NCBI GenBank assembly: GCA_000372185.1
Contig: AQUA01000003.1
Span: forward strand, 55,755-119,754
Origin: an actinobacterium SCGC AAA278-O22
Lineage (GTDB): Bacteria > Actinomycetota > Actinomycetes > Nanopelagicales > Nanopelagicaceae
DNA length: 64,000 bases
Reading direction: 5' to 3'
Made by a program: the position numbers and the translations under genes
Notes under the pieces: generated by a model
What the model was told of the DNA's origin: nothing
Databases searched by the model: none
Seen by the model: only the letters and a program-made list of their open reading frames with translations
Shown: positions 57,140 to 64,000 of the stretch, piece by piece
How the letters are laid out: each line of letters starts with the position of its first letter
How positions within the stretch are numbered: the first letter of the stretch is position 1

Positions 57140-58477
57140 ATGACCCAGTCACTGAAGACTCAGCAGTGGGCAACACCTGCTTCGCAAGAACTAATCACCC
57201 GCATTGCTTCTCAAGTGGATGCAAAGTCCGGGGCTGATGTTCAGAAGTGGATTGAAGAGTTAGCGCAAGAGAATCATCGTCTTCACGATATTGAAGGCAT
57301 CAATCTAAATCCCGCAACAAATATTCTCAATCCTCGCGCAGAAAAACTTCTCTCATCAGGTATTGGCTCTCGCGCTTCACTCGGTCACCCTGGTGATAAA
57401 TATGAAACTGGCCTTGGCGCTATCGAGCAGATAGAAATCATCACGCAAGAACTTGCCTGCGAAGTATTTGGCTCCACCTATGCAGAATTCCGTGTTCCTT
57501 CAGGTGCCATCGCAAATCTCTACGCCTTTATGGCTAACACCGAACCCGGTGACACCATCATCGCTCCCCCACCAACAATCGGCGGACACGTCACTCACCA
57601 CAAAGGTGGATCTGCCGGTCTCTATCGCCTTAAGACAATCTCAGCACCTGTGGATGCCTCCGGTTACACGATTGATATAGACGCGCTAAGAAAACTTGCC
57701 CACGAAGTAAAGCCAACGATGATCACAATCGGTGGTTCGCTCAATCTCTTCCACCATCCCATTGCTGAAGTTCGTGCCATCGCGGATGAAGTGGGAGCGA
57801 AAGTACTTTTCGATGCAGCACATCTATGCGGAATGATCGCTGGAAAAGTTTGGCCGCAACCACTTGTCGAAGGCGCACACTTAATGACTTTCTCTACCTA
57901 CAAGTCACTCGGTGGTCCCGCAGGCGGGTTGATCGTCACCAACGACGATGCCATCGCACAGAAACTTGATGCCATCGCATACCCAGGGCTCACCGCAAAT
58001 TTCGATGCAGCAAAGACTGCTGCCCTTGGCGTAACACTTCAAGATTGGAAAGCTGTCGGAAGAGATTACGCACACATGATGGTGAAGACCTCGCAAGCAC
58101 TCGCCCACAACTTACAGAATCGCGGCGTCAATATTTATGCAGCAGATAAAGGCTTCACCATGTCCCACCAATTCGCAATCCTTGCTGCTGCCTATGGCGG
58201 TGGACAAACAGCTGCAAAACGCATGGGCGAAGCAGGCCTTCTTGCCTGCGGAATCGGATTACCAATTGCACCTGTTGACGGTGATCTCAATGGACTTCGT
58301 ATCGGCACACCGGAAATAGTTCGAATTGGAATGAAGGTTGAACATATGGATCAACTCGCAGATTTCATCGCACGTTCACTTGACCCTTCATCAAATCCAG
58401 AATCAATCAAACGCGAAGTAACTGATTGGCGCAAACAATTTAACGGTGTGCACTACACCGTAGACCTACCTAACTAA
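57140..58477 (+). CDS. Divergent serine hydroxymethyltransferase-family PLP enzyme
   Basis: 445 aa, fold type I PLP enzyme related to GlyA. PLP lysine K255 lies in TFSTYKSLGGPAGGLIVT, where ordinary SHMT has T-H-K-T-L-R-G-P-R-G-G; D225 and H228 (FDAAHLCGMIAG) match the PLP-pyridine Asp and following His. The usual E-x-Y-x-x-G-Y-P-G-K-R-Y stretch is altered to GHPGDKYETGLGAIEQIE and the H-T-H region to GGHVTHHKGG. It may act on serine/glycine, on an alpha-methyl or threonine-like substrate, or as an aldolase without folate. It starts 8 bp after glnK, so it is probably nitrogen-linked (inferred). Its end overlaps the convergent nuclease gene by 8 bases. Confidence 0.8.
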   Translation: MTQSLKTQQWATPASQELITRIASQVDAKSGADVQKWIEELAQENHRLHDIEGINLNPATNILNPRAEKLLSSGIGSRASLGHPGDKYETGLGAIEQIEIITQELACEVFGSTYAEFRVPSGAIANLYAFMANTEPGDTIIAPPPTIGGHVTHHKGGSAGLYRLKTISAPVDASGYTIDIDALRKLAHEVKPTMITIGGSLNLFHHPIAEVRAIADEVGAKVLFDAAHLCGMIAGKVWPQPLVEGAHLMTFSTYKSLGGPAGGLIVTNDDAIAQKLDAIAYPGLTANFDAAKTAALGVTLQDWKAVGRDYAHMMVKTSQALAHNLQNRGVNIYAADKGFTMSHQFAILAAAYGGGQTAAKRMGEAGLLACGIGLPIAPVDGDLNGLRIGTPEIVRIGMKVEHMDQLADFIARSLDPSSNPESIKREVTDWRKQFNGVHYTVDLPN

Positions 58478-59135
58478 CTGGCACTTTCTGACCAGGGCAC
58501 TTAGCCAATATTGCAACCATCGCAGCTTTCTCAGGCGGTACTACCCACAACGAATACTTTGCTTTCACCGCAATCTGCTGAGCAACATAGGCACATCTAA
58601 AACTTTTCAGCGGCGGAAGCCATGTTGCAGCATCACCATCGCTCTTCTGTTGATTCAGACTTCCCTTGACAGCAAATAAGTTTATTGGATCGTTAGCTAG
58701 TGCTTTTCGCTGATCAGCACTTAATCTAAAAGCACCTGTCTGCCAGGCATTAGATAGCGCCACCACATGATCAATCTGGACTTCCATGCTCGTCATATTT
58801 CCACGAATAAAGTTGATAGTTTCACCTGAATATCTATCGACCAAAGTTCCTGATGCGACAACACAATTTCGAGTTCCCGCCTTATAAATAATCGCTGTTA
58901 AATCCCGTTTCAAAATGTCGTTGCGGGTATCGCACCCATTGCGGTCGACATCAGCCCACGCCTGACCAAATTGATCGCGGGTATAACCGGTCTTGGGTGC
59001 GCGACCTTTGACAGGAAGAGTCTCGAGTACTGCTGTAGCCAGCCCCGGCTGCTCTGCCGTGGCTGTTGGAGAAGGGAGAATTCCAACAAGCAACGCAGAA
59101 ACAACTGTGGCTATCCGTATTTCCCAGCGAGACAT
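58470..59135 (-). CDS. Secreted HNH nuclease, DUF1524 family
   Basis: 221 aa. Signal peptide (IATVVSALLVGILPSPTATA, cut near residue 28), then GYTRDQFGQAWADVDRNGCD and the HNH-like core QIDHVVALSNAWQTG with NPINLFAVKGSLNQQKSDGD (as DPINLFAV...). Two Cys (NGCDTR, RNCVVA) and FRCAYV may form disulfides. Family members are extracellular endonucleases. It could release phosphate or nucleosides from dissolved DNA (inferred; the pst genes are 4 kb away). Confidence 0.9.
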   Translation of the reverse strand: MSRWEIRIATVVSALLVGILPSPTATAEQPGLATAVLETLPVKGRAPKTGYTRDQFGQAWADVDRNGCDTRNDILKRDLTAIIYKAGTRNCVVASGTLVDRYSGETINFIRGNMTSMEVQIDHVVALSNAWQTGAFRLSADQRKALANDPINLFAVKGSLNQQKSDGDAATWLPPLKSFRCAYVAQQIAVKAKYSLWVVPPEKAAMVAILAKCPGQKVPVS

Positions 59136-59201
59136 CTCACTATCTTCGCGTCCGAAACGTGGTTATACAAGGCGCGGCGCGCTGGTAGGGTCTGCTCTGC
59201 C

Positions 59202-59223
59202 TTTAAACGTTCCCGCGTTTAAA
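59202..59223 (+). repeat. 8-bp inverted repeat directly before tRNA-Lys
   Basis: TTTAAACG and CGTTTAAA are perfect complements separated by TTCCCG and end one base before the tRNA. Probably part of the tRNA promoter/leader or a processing hairpin. Confidence 0.5.
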
Positions 59224-59224
59224 T

Positions 59225-59297
59225 GGGTTGTTAGCTCAGTTGGTAGAGCAGGTGACTCTTAATCACCGGGTCGGGGGTTCGAGTCCCTCACAACCCA
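59225..59297 (+). tRNA. tRNA-Lys (CUU)
   Basis: Acceptor GGGTTGT/ACAACCC; anticodon stem GGTGA/TCACC with loop CTCTTAA gives CTT (reads AAG). T-loop TTCGAGT. CCA is not encoded. Confidence 0.95.
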
Positions 59298-59306
59298 CTT
59301 AGTGGA

Positions 59307-59906
59307 TTACTTACTGAATTTAGGTAAGTGCAGATCAAATTGGATAGAAATAACGCGGGTGAGGATTACAACTGCTCCCCCAACGATTGCACAGATATTT
59401 TCACCGAAGCTAAATTGATGAAGCGCTACAAAAGTGGCTGCACCCATCAGCGATGATGTTCCAATAGTTTCCCGGTGAAGTAAGACAGGCTCCAGTTGGC
59501 ACAGTACATCGCGCAATAAGCCACCGGTAACAGCTGTAATTGCTCCCAAGATAATCGCTGCAAACCAAGTGACATCCATTTCGAAGGCAAGCTGTGCTCC
59601 TGACATGGTTGCCACTGCAAGTCCGAAGGTATCCATAATCAAGAGCGTCTTGCCGATATGAGTAACTCGTCTAAATACCAATGTGATAAGAACTGCAGCG
59701 ATGATGCTGGAAATAATCCACGGATCAATAATCCAGATGGGGCGAAGTCCAAGAAAAACGTTTCTTAAAGTTCCACCTGAGACTGATGCAATTCCTGCGA
59801 TAAATGCGATTCCGCCGTAATCGAGCCCCTTATCGGCTGCAACTCGCGCTCCCACGAGAGCGAAGACAAAGGTGGAAAGGAGATCAAGAAAATGGAGCAG
59901 AGTCAT
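59307..59906 (-). CDS. TRIC-type cation channel family protein (UPF0126)
   Basis: 199 aa with seven membrane segments and two repeated glycine motifs, VSGGTLRNVFLG and VTGGLLRDVLCQ, the hallmark of bacterial trimeric intracellular cation channel homologues (YadS/UPF0126). The start at MTLLHFLDLLS is chosen because TACCCT lies six bases upstream; a longer frame to 59963 adds a weakly hydrophobic stretch. Probably a monovalent cation channel. Confidence 0.88.
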   Translation of the reverse strand: MTLLHFLDLLSTFVFALVGARVAADKGLDYGGIAFIAGIASVSGGTLRNVFLGLRPIWIIDPWIISSIIAAVLITLVFRRVTHIGKTLLIMDTFGLAVATMSGAQLAFEMDVTWFAAIILGAITAVTGGLLRDVLCQLEPVLLHRETIGTSSLMGAATFVALHQFSFGENICAIVGGAVVILTRVISIQFDLHLPKFSK

Positions 59907-59912
59907 GGGTAC

Positions 59913-59918
59913 AGGGTA
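59913..59918 (-). promoter_or_regulatory. -10 box of the TRIC-like gene
   Basis: TACCCT six bases before the ATG at 59906; identical to the orn -10 box. Confidence 0.45.
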
Positions 59919-60011
59919 CGCAATCAGAGCGAGAGCCTGCACAAATCTGCAAAATCGTTTCATTTACGTCACATTTTGCGTGTTTAGGTATCGGTAACGC
60001 GCTCGCTTCCG

Positions 60012-60017
60012 TAGAGT
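60012..60017 (+). promoter_or_regulatory. -10 box of the GH13 gene (leaderless)
   Basis: TAGAGT seven bases before the ATG at 60025; no Shine-Dalgarno. Confidence 0.5.
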
Positions 60018-60024
60018 TCCGCGC

Positions 60025-61710
60025 ATGTCAAAAGCGAAGAAGACCACCACAGCCAAGAAGCAATCTGGACTCAGCACCGATAAGAATTGGTGGCGCCAAG
60101 CTGCCATCTATCAGATCTATCCACGTAGCTTTGCCGACTCTAATGGCGATGGCATCGGTGATATCAAGGGAATCACTTCACGTATTCCATATTTGAAGTC
60201 ACTGGCAATCGATGCAGTGTGGCTCAGTCCCTTCTATCCATCAGCACTTGCTGATGGTGGCTATGACGTTGATGATTACCGCGATGTCGATCCCAAACTA
60301 GGAACTCTCGCTGACTTCGATGAAATGCTTGCTGGTCTTCACAAAGAAGGCATTCGTGTATTTGTCGATATCGTTCCCAACCACTCCTCCAATTTGCACG
60401 AATGGTTTAAGGAAGCACTTGCTGCAAAGCCTGGATCAAAGGCGCGCGATCGCTATATCTTCCGCGATGGAAAGGGAAAGAATGGCGAAGTTCCACCATC
60501 AGATTGGGTCTCACACTTTGCTCCATCTGCATGGACCCACGAATCAACATTCGGTGGAAAGAACAATCAATGGTTCTTGCACTGGTTTGCACCAGAACAG
60601 CCAGATTTCAACTGGGAGAACCCGGAAGTACATAAAGATTTCCTCAAGACTTTAAAGTTCTGGTCTGACCGAGGCGTTGACGGATTCCGTATCGATGTGG
60701 CACACGGTCTCACAAAAGATCTCTCAGAACCTTTCCGCAGTATGCCTGTGCATGAAGGGCTAGAAGAGCGCGGCAATAAGGGCAAGGGAATTTGGGGCGA
60801 TCGCAACGAAGTATTTGCAATCTATAAAGGGTGGCGCAAACTCTTCAATCAATACGATCCACCTCGCGTTGCAGTAGCTGAAGCATTTGTGCACCCTGAG
60901 CGCCTTCCGCTCTACGCCAGCACCAAGACTTTGGGTCAGTGTTTTGATTTCCGCTTTATCGAAACACCATTTGAGGCACATGCCTACAAAATCGCTACAC
61001 AAGAAGCTATTGAGCTCGCTGCAAAGAATAAATCTTCCTGCACATGGACGCTTTCAAACCATGATCAGATTCGCCATGCAACGAAGATGGGGCTCAATCC
61101 TGCTGTCGATCGTCGTTCATGGATGCTTTCAAATGGAACTTCACATCCGCTCGATATGAAGTCAGGTACACAAAATGCACTCGCTGCTTCTCTGTATATC
61201 TTGGGACTTCCTGGCTCGACCTATATGTATCAGGGTGAAGAACTTGGCCTTCATGAAGTAACAGATATTCCTGAGAGTGAAATTCAAGATCCGCAGTATC
61301 TGCGTAATCTCAAAGTGGAAAAGGGGCGCGATGGTTGCCGAGTTCCACTGCCGTGGAAATCAACAGGATCTTCATTTGGTTTTGGAACAGGTGGAGCACA
61401 CTTGCCTCAACCGAAGTGGTTTGCCGATTACTCCGTTGAAGTGGAAGAAAAGAATGCACTGTCACCTCTTGCGATCTATCGCAAGGCGTTAGCCCTTCGC
61501 AAAGAGCTGCAGACTAAGGAAGAGATTAAGTGGCATAAGACTAAGGATGTCTCTGTGCTGCACTATTCACGCCCGAATGGCTGGAATGTGATTACCAACT
61601 TCCGCGGACATGCTTATCCAATGCCTAAGGGAGAAATCCTTGTGGCGTCATCACCACTTGTAGGTGGTCGCATTCCTGCAGGAACAACAGTCTGGTTTAG
61701 GAAGAAGTAA
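60025..61710 (+). CDS. GH13 alpha-glucosidase
   Basis: Cytoplasmic alpha-glucosidase of glycoside hydrolase family 13, hydrolysing short alpha-glucosides such as maltose, isomaltose or sucrose. The (beta/alpha)8 barrel shows the conserved regions DIVPNHSS, GFRIDVAHGL (nucleophile D224), AVAEAF (acid/base E286) and LSNHDQIRHAT (D347). 561 aa; a Lys-rich N-terminal stretch precedes WWRQAAIYQIYPRSF and there is no signal peptide. Exact specificity cannot be read from sequence; the closest type is the actinobacterial GH13_30/oligo-1,6-glucosidase group. Confidence 0.93.
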   Translation: MSKAKKTTTAKKQSGLSTDKNWWRQAAIYQIYPRSFADSNGDGIGDIKGITSRIPYLKSLAIDAVWLSPFYPSALADGGYDVDDYRDVDPKLGTLADFDEMLAGLHKEGIRVFVDIVPNHSSNLHEWFKEALAAKPGSKARDRYIFRDGKGKNGEVPPSDWVSHFAPSAWTHESTFGGKNNQWFLHWFAPEQPDFNWENPEVHKDFLKTLKFWSDRGVDGFRIDVAHGLTKDLSEPFRSMPVHEGLEERGNKGKGIWGDRNEVFAIYKGWRKLFNQYDPPRVAVAEAFVHPERLPLYASTKTLGQCFDFRFIETPFEAHAYKIATQEAIELAAKNKSSCTWTLSNHDQIRHATKMGLNPAVDRRSWMLSNGTSHPLDMKSGTQNALAASLYILGLPGSTYMYQGEELGLHEVTDIPESEIQDPQYLRNLKVEKGRDGCRVPLPWKSTGSSFGFGTGGAHLPQPKWFADYSVEVEEKNALSPLAIYRKALALRKELQTKEEIKWHKTKDVSVLHYSRPNGWNVITNFRGHAYPMPKGEILVASSPLVGGRIPAGTTVWFRKK

Positions 61711-61714
61711 CTTC

Positions 61715-62200
61715 TTAAGAAACGGCAATAATGTCGACTGAGAAGATCAAAGTCTCATTTGGTCCGATGGGACCAGCACCTGCTGCGCCATAACCCATTG
61801 ATGGGGGCAAGATAAGGAGGCGACGTCCGCCAACTTTTGCTCCTGGCAGACCTTTCTGCCATCCCTCAACAACTTGTGCCAATGGAAATGTTGCAGGTTG
61901 TCCATTCCATGAAGATTCAATGATCTTTCCGGTTGACCATGCCATTAAGGTGTAATGAACAGTCAACGTTGAAGTAGGAAGAACTTCTGCGCCAGTTCCA
62001 ACAATGACATCTTTAGTAGTCAACTCTGTAGGTGGAGTTCCTTCAGGCTTTGAAATAGTTGGAGCCTCTCCAGCTACTGCTGAAACGACGGGTAGAACAG
62101 TTGCACCTGATGTGGACATTTTCATTCCTCCGAGAATGGTGAGTGCTACAAGTGCAACTGAGAAGATAGCTGCCAGAACTTTGCGAGTTGTTTTATTAAT
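61715..62200 (-). CDS. FKBP-type peptidyl-prolyl isomerase, membrane-anchored, probable AUU start
   Basis: FKBP domain: VHYTLMAWSTGKIIESSWNG, then EGWQKGLPGAKVGGRRLLIL and PPSMGYGAAGAGPIGPNETL. Two starts compete. ATG at 62119 has GGAGG six bases upstream and gives a soluble 134-aa protein. But the frame stays open upstream and encodes NKTTRKVLAAIFSVALVALT, a basic-then-hydrophobic signal/anchor, and AAGGAG lies exactly seven bases before an ATT codon at 62200; a TAG stop lies two codons further up. I take ATT (161 aa), because the upstream frame makes a plausible export signal. Extracytoplasmic FKBPs are common in actinobacteria. Confidence 0.75.
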   Translation of the reverse strand: MNKTTRKVLAAIFSVALVALTILGGMKMSTSGATVLPVVSAVAGEAPTISKPEGTPPTELTTKDVIVGTGAEVLPTSTLTVHYTLMAWSTGKIIESSWNGQPATFPLAQVVEGWQKGLPGAKVGGRRLLILPPSMGYGAAGAGPIGPNETLIFSVDIIAVS

Positions 62201-62230
62201 TTTCTAGCTCCTTGATGAGGTTGAAGTCTC

Positions 62231-62302
62231 CCCCCCCGACAGGAATCGAACCTGTGCACCTGCCTCCGGAGGGCAGTGCTCTATCCCCTGAGCTACGGGG
62301 GC
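62231..62302 (-). tRNA. tRNA-Arg (CCG)
   Basis: Anticodon stem CTGCC/GGCAG with loop CTCCGGA gives CCG (reads CGG). T-arm ACAGG-TTCGATT-CCTGT. Acceptor GCCCCCG pairs with CGGGGGG except G1-G72. The 3' side is part of a run of eight G. Confidence 0.88.
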
Positions 62303-62315
62303 GCAGGTACAAGGG

Positions 62316-62321
62316 TAGGTT
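62316..62321 (+). promoter_or_regulatory. -10 box of msrA
   Basis: TAGGTT eight bases before the msrA ATG at 62330; no Shine-Dalgarno. Confidence 0.4.
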
Positions 62322-62329
62322 ATCTGACT

Positions 62330-62857
62330 ATGAACAGTTCAGAGAAAGCATATTTTGCAACCGGATGCTTCTGGGGCGCTGAGGGACGATTCTGGAATAT
62401 CGATGGAGTTATCGCAACGAGCGTTGGATATATGGGTGGAGTTCGACCACAGCCGTCGTATGAACAAGTCTGCACTGGTGTTACTGGCCATGCAGAGATG
62501 GTGGAAGTGACTTTCGATCCTGCGCGCGTGAGTTACCTGCGACTTTTAGAAGAGTTTTGGGTGATGCACGATCCCACTTCATTAAATCGTCAAGGTGGGG
62601 ATATTGGCACTCAATATCGCAGTGCAATTTTTACCACCTCTGAATCGCAGCACCGACAAGCAGAGGCAACTCGTGATCTCTATCAAGCAGCCTTGACGCG
62701 CGAAGGAATTGGAGAAATCGTTACTGAGATTAAGAGCGCGGATGGTATTCCTTATTACCTTGCTGAGGAATATCACCAAAAGTATTTACAGAAGAATCCC
62801 AACGGGTATGACTGCCACTCATCTACTGGTGTGGCATTTCCTTCTGTCGTTAACTAA
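62330..62857 (+). CDS. msrA: Peptide methionine sulfoxide reductase MsrA
   Basis: Reduces methionine-S-sulfoxide in proteins. Active-site GCFWG with catalytic C13, and YHQKYLQKNPNGYDCHSS with a C-terminal resolving Cys near 162. 175 aa from MNSSEKAYF; the ATG at 62276 would run through the tRNA and is rejected. Overlaps the convergent glycosylase gene by 8 bases. Confidence 0.95.
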   Translation: MNSSEKAYFATGCFWGAEGRFWNIDGVIATSVGYMGGVRPQPSYEQVCTGVTGHAEMVEVTFDPARVSYLRLLEEFWVMHDPTSLNRQGGDIGTQYRSAIFTTSESQHRQAEATRDLYQAALTREGIGEIVTEIKSADGIPYYLAEEYHQKYLQKNPNGYDCHSSTGVAFPSVVN

Positions 62858-63467
62858 GCGCTCGCCAGCAGTACCAGGCAACCACGCTTCGATAAGGGCG
62901 AAACTTTTCACCTTTCTTATCCAGCGCACTGGGTTCGATCTCTTCTGTGAGCGCATAAATCTTCTCCCAGCCGCGGCGAACTCCTAGGTCACCAGTGGGC
63001 CAGATATCAAGTCGCCCTAGTTGGTGCATCATGAACATATCAACTGTCCATGGACCAATTCCCCACAGCGAAGTAAGTTGATCAAAGATTGATTGGTCAT
63101 CTTCGATTTCATGGAGCTTATTGATATTGATTCTCTTACTCAGCGCTGCATCTGCAAGACCTTGAATAGTTTTGAATTTAGCACCTGACACCCCAGCAGC
63201 GCGCATATCTGCTTCTGAAATCTGAGTGATACGTCCCGGCACCATGCGGCCACCGGCTAAAGCTTTTACCCGAGCATAAATTGTGTCGGCCGCTTTTACC
63301 GCCAGCTGTTGTGAGATGACAGATTCAACCAGAGCTTCAAAGTGAGTGACTGGCTTGGGGTTACGGCCAATGGTGCATAAAGGATGCGCCGCTATTACCT
63401 TGGCTAATCGAGCATCGCGTGCAGAAATTTCTTGGGCAATTGTGCGCATCTGCGATTGCGAGACCAT
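62850..63467 (-). CDS. DNA-3-methyladenine glycosylase II (AlkA-type, HhH-GPD)
   Basis: Base-excision glycosylase for alkylated purines. Helix-hairpin-helix LTSLWGIGPWTVDMFMM (132-147) and catalytic Asp D160 in IWPTGDLGVRRG; ending RPYRSVVAWYCWRALS as in AlkA. 205 aa; it lacks the N-terminal AlkA beta domain and the FeS loop of MutY/Nth. TAAAGT lies six bases before the ATG. Confidence 0.93.
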   Translation of the reverse strand: MVSQSQMRTIAQEISARDARLAKVIAAHPLCTIGRNPKPVTHFEALVESVISQQLAVKAADTIYARVKALAGGRMVPGRITQISEADMRAAGVSGAKFKTIQGLADAALSKRININKLHEIEDDQSIFDQLTSLWGIGPWTVDMFMMHQLGRLDIWPTGDLGVRRGWEKIYALTEEIEPSALDKKGEKFRPYRSVVAWYCWRALS

Positions 63468-63473
63468 AGATTA

Positions 63474-63479
63474 ACTTTA
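63474..63479 (-). promoter_or_regulatory. -10 box of the glycosylase gene (leaderless)
   Basis: TAAAGT six bases before the ATG at 63467, in a 34-bp divergent gap shared with the MalY-like gene. Confidence 0.5.
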
Positions 63480-63501
63480 TTGTCAGTGACATACTAAGTC
63501 C

Positions 63502-64000
63502 ATGAGCGACTTACGGGCACTCGATCTCAGTGAGTTGCAGACTCATCGCAGCGAAAAGTGGAGAGCATTTCCTAAGGAAGTACTTCCACTTCCTGTTGCC
63601 GAGATGGATTTTCCAGTTGCAGAACCTATTCGCCAAACGTTGCGAGAAATGATTGATCACTCTGATCTTGGATATCTCGGATCTATTCCAGAAATGGGCG
63701 CAGCTTTTGCCGGTTTTGCCCAGCGCAGATGGGGTTGGACTGTAGATCCGCAGCAAGTGCGTATCGCAGCCGATGTAGGAGTAGGCGTTGTCGAAGTGTT
63801 GCGTGTGGTCACAAAGCCAGGCGACACAATTCTTATCAACTCACCTGTCTATCCAAATTTCTATACCTGGTGCATCGAAACTCATCTCGAACATGTTGAT
63901 GTTCCGCTCACGCAATCTGCCGAGCACGTAAATGGAAGTCACTGGATATTAGATTGGGATGGCATCGAGAAAGCTTATGCATCCGGCATTAAGGCCCACT
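63502..64000 (+). CDS. MalY/PatB-like aminotransferase (C-S lyase), 5' part
   Basis: Fold type I PLP enzyme, cut by the window edge after 166 codons. The N-terminus (LPVAEMDFPVAEPIRQTLRE, then GYLGSIPEMGAAFAGFAQRR and PGDTILINSPVYPNFYTW) matches the MalY/PatB family of cystathionine beta-lyases. The PLP lysine lies beyond the window. CATACT is six bases before the ATG. Other class I/II aminotransferases are possible. Confidence 0.85.
   Translation, partial: MSDLRALDLSELQTHRSEKWRAFPKEVLPLPVAEMDFPVAEPIRQTLREMIDHSDLGYLGSIPEMGAAFAGFAQRRWGWTVDPQQVRIAADVGVGVVEVLRVVTKPGDTILINSPVYPNFYTWCIETHLEHVDVPLTQSAEHVNGSHWILDWDGIEKAYASGIKAH

Overview
The window reads as a 64 kb piece of a small, tightly packed actinobacterial chromosome. 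Gene content and order are actinobacterial: tig-clpP1-clpP2-clpX-valS-folC-DUF4233-ndk, ilvB-ilvN-ilvC-serA-leuB-ilvE-cimA, obgE-proB-proA, gatCAB, two clpP genes, a group II truncated haemoglobin, and PhoP-type 11-bp boxes. Intergenic gaps are mostly 0-40 bp, many stop and start codons overlap by 1-8 bp, base composition is moderate rather than GC-rich, and regulators are few. This fits a streamlined freshwater lineage such as acI (Nanopelagicales, e.g. 'Ca. Planktophila'). The lineage is inferred; no 16S rRNA is present.

Layout. Bases 1-38,500 run almost entirely on the minus strand. From low to high coordinates: the 5' end of rpsB, xerC, a divergent 78-codon unknown gene facing a small XRE regulator, a branched-chain amino acid/serine operon preceded by a leader-peptide attenuator, ilvD, gatCAB, obgE-proBA, rplU-rpmA, an RNase E/G gene, a full rod-shape cluster (mreBCD, PBP2, rodA), ndk-folC-valS, clpX, an MFS exporter whose start codon lies inside a terminator hairpin, clpP2-clpP1 and trigger factor. 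Two tRNAs (Pro, Gly) end this block. Bases 38,800-64,000 have mixed orientation: a secreted collagen-like protein divergent from a secreted Ala-rich protein, rpiB, trmB, pepN, an HNH protein, a short MscS channel, the globin-MFS-thioesterase-ettA run, tRNA-Arg, the phosphate uptake genes pstC-pstA-pstB-pstS with two PHO boxes, orn, tRNA-His, ppa-amt-glnK-(divergent SHMT-like enzyme), a secreted HNH nuclease, tRNA-Lys, a TRIC-type channel, a GH13 alpha-glucosidase, an FKBP isomerase probably starting at AUU, tRNA-Arg, msrA, an AlkA-type glycosylase, and a truncated MalY/PatB-like aminotransferase.

How the parts work together. CimA, LeuB, IlvBN, IlvC, IlvD and IlvE make isoleucine by the citramalate route plus valine, and the leader peptide ties their transcription to charged Val/Leu/Ile-tRNA. 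ClpP1P2, ClpX and trigger factor form a protein quality-control block. The pst genes with PHO boxes, and amt with PII, are phosphate- and ammonium-uptake modules. A recurring signal is a TANNNT -10 box 6-8 nt before the start codon with no Shine-Dalgarno sequence, implying widespread leaderless transcripts.

No CRISPR array, insertion sequence, prophage, origin or rRNA operon was seen. Except for a few leader and promoter regions under 250 bp, every stretch is occupied by a gene.
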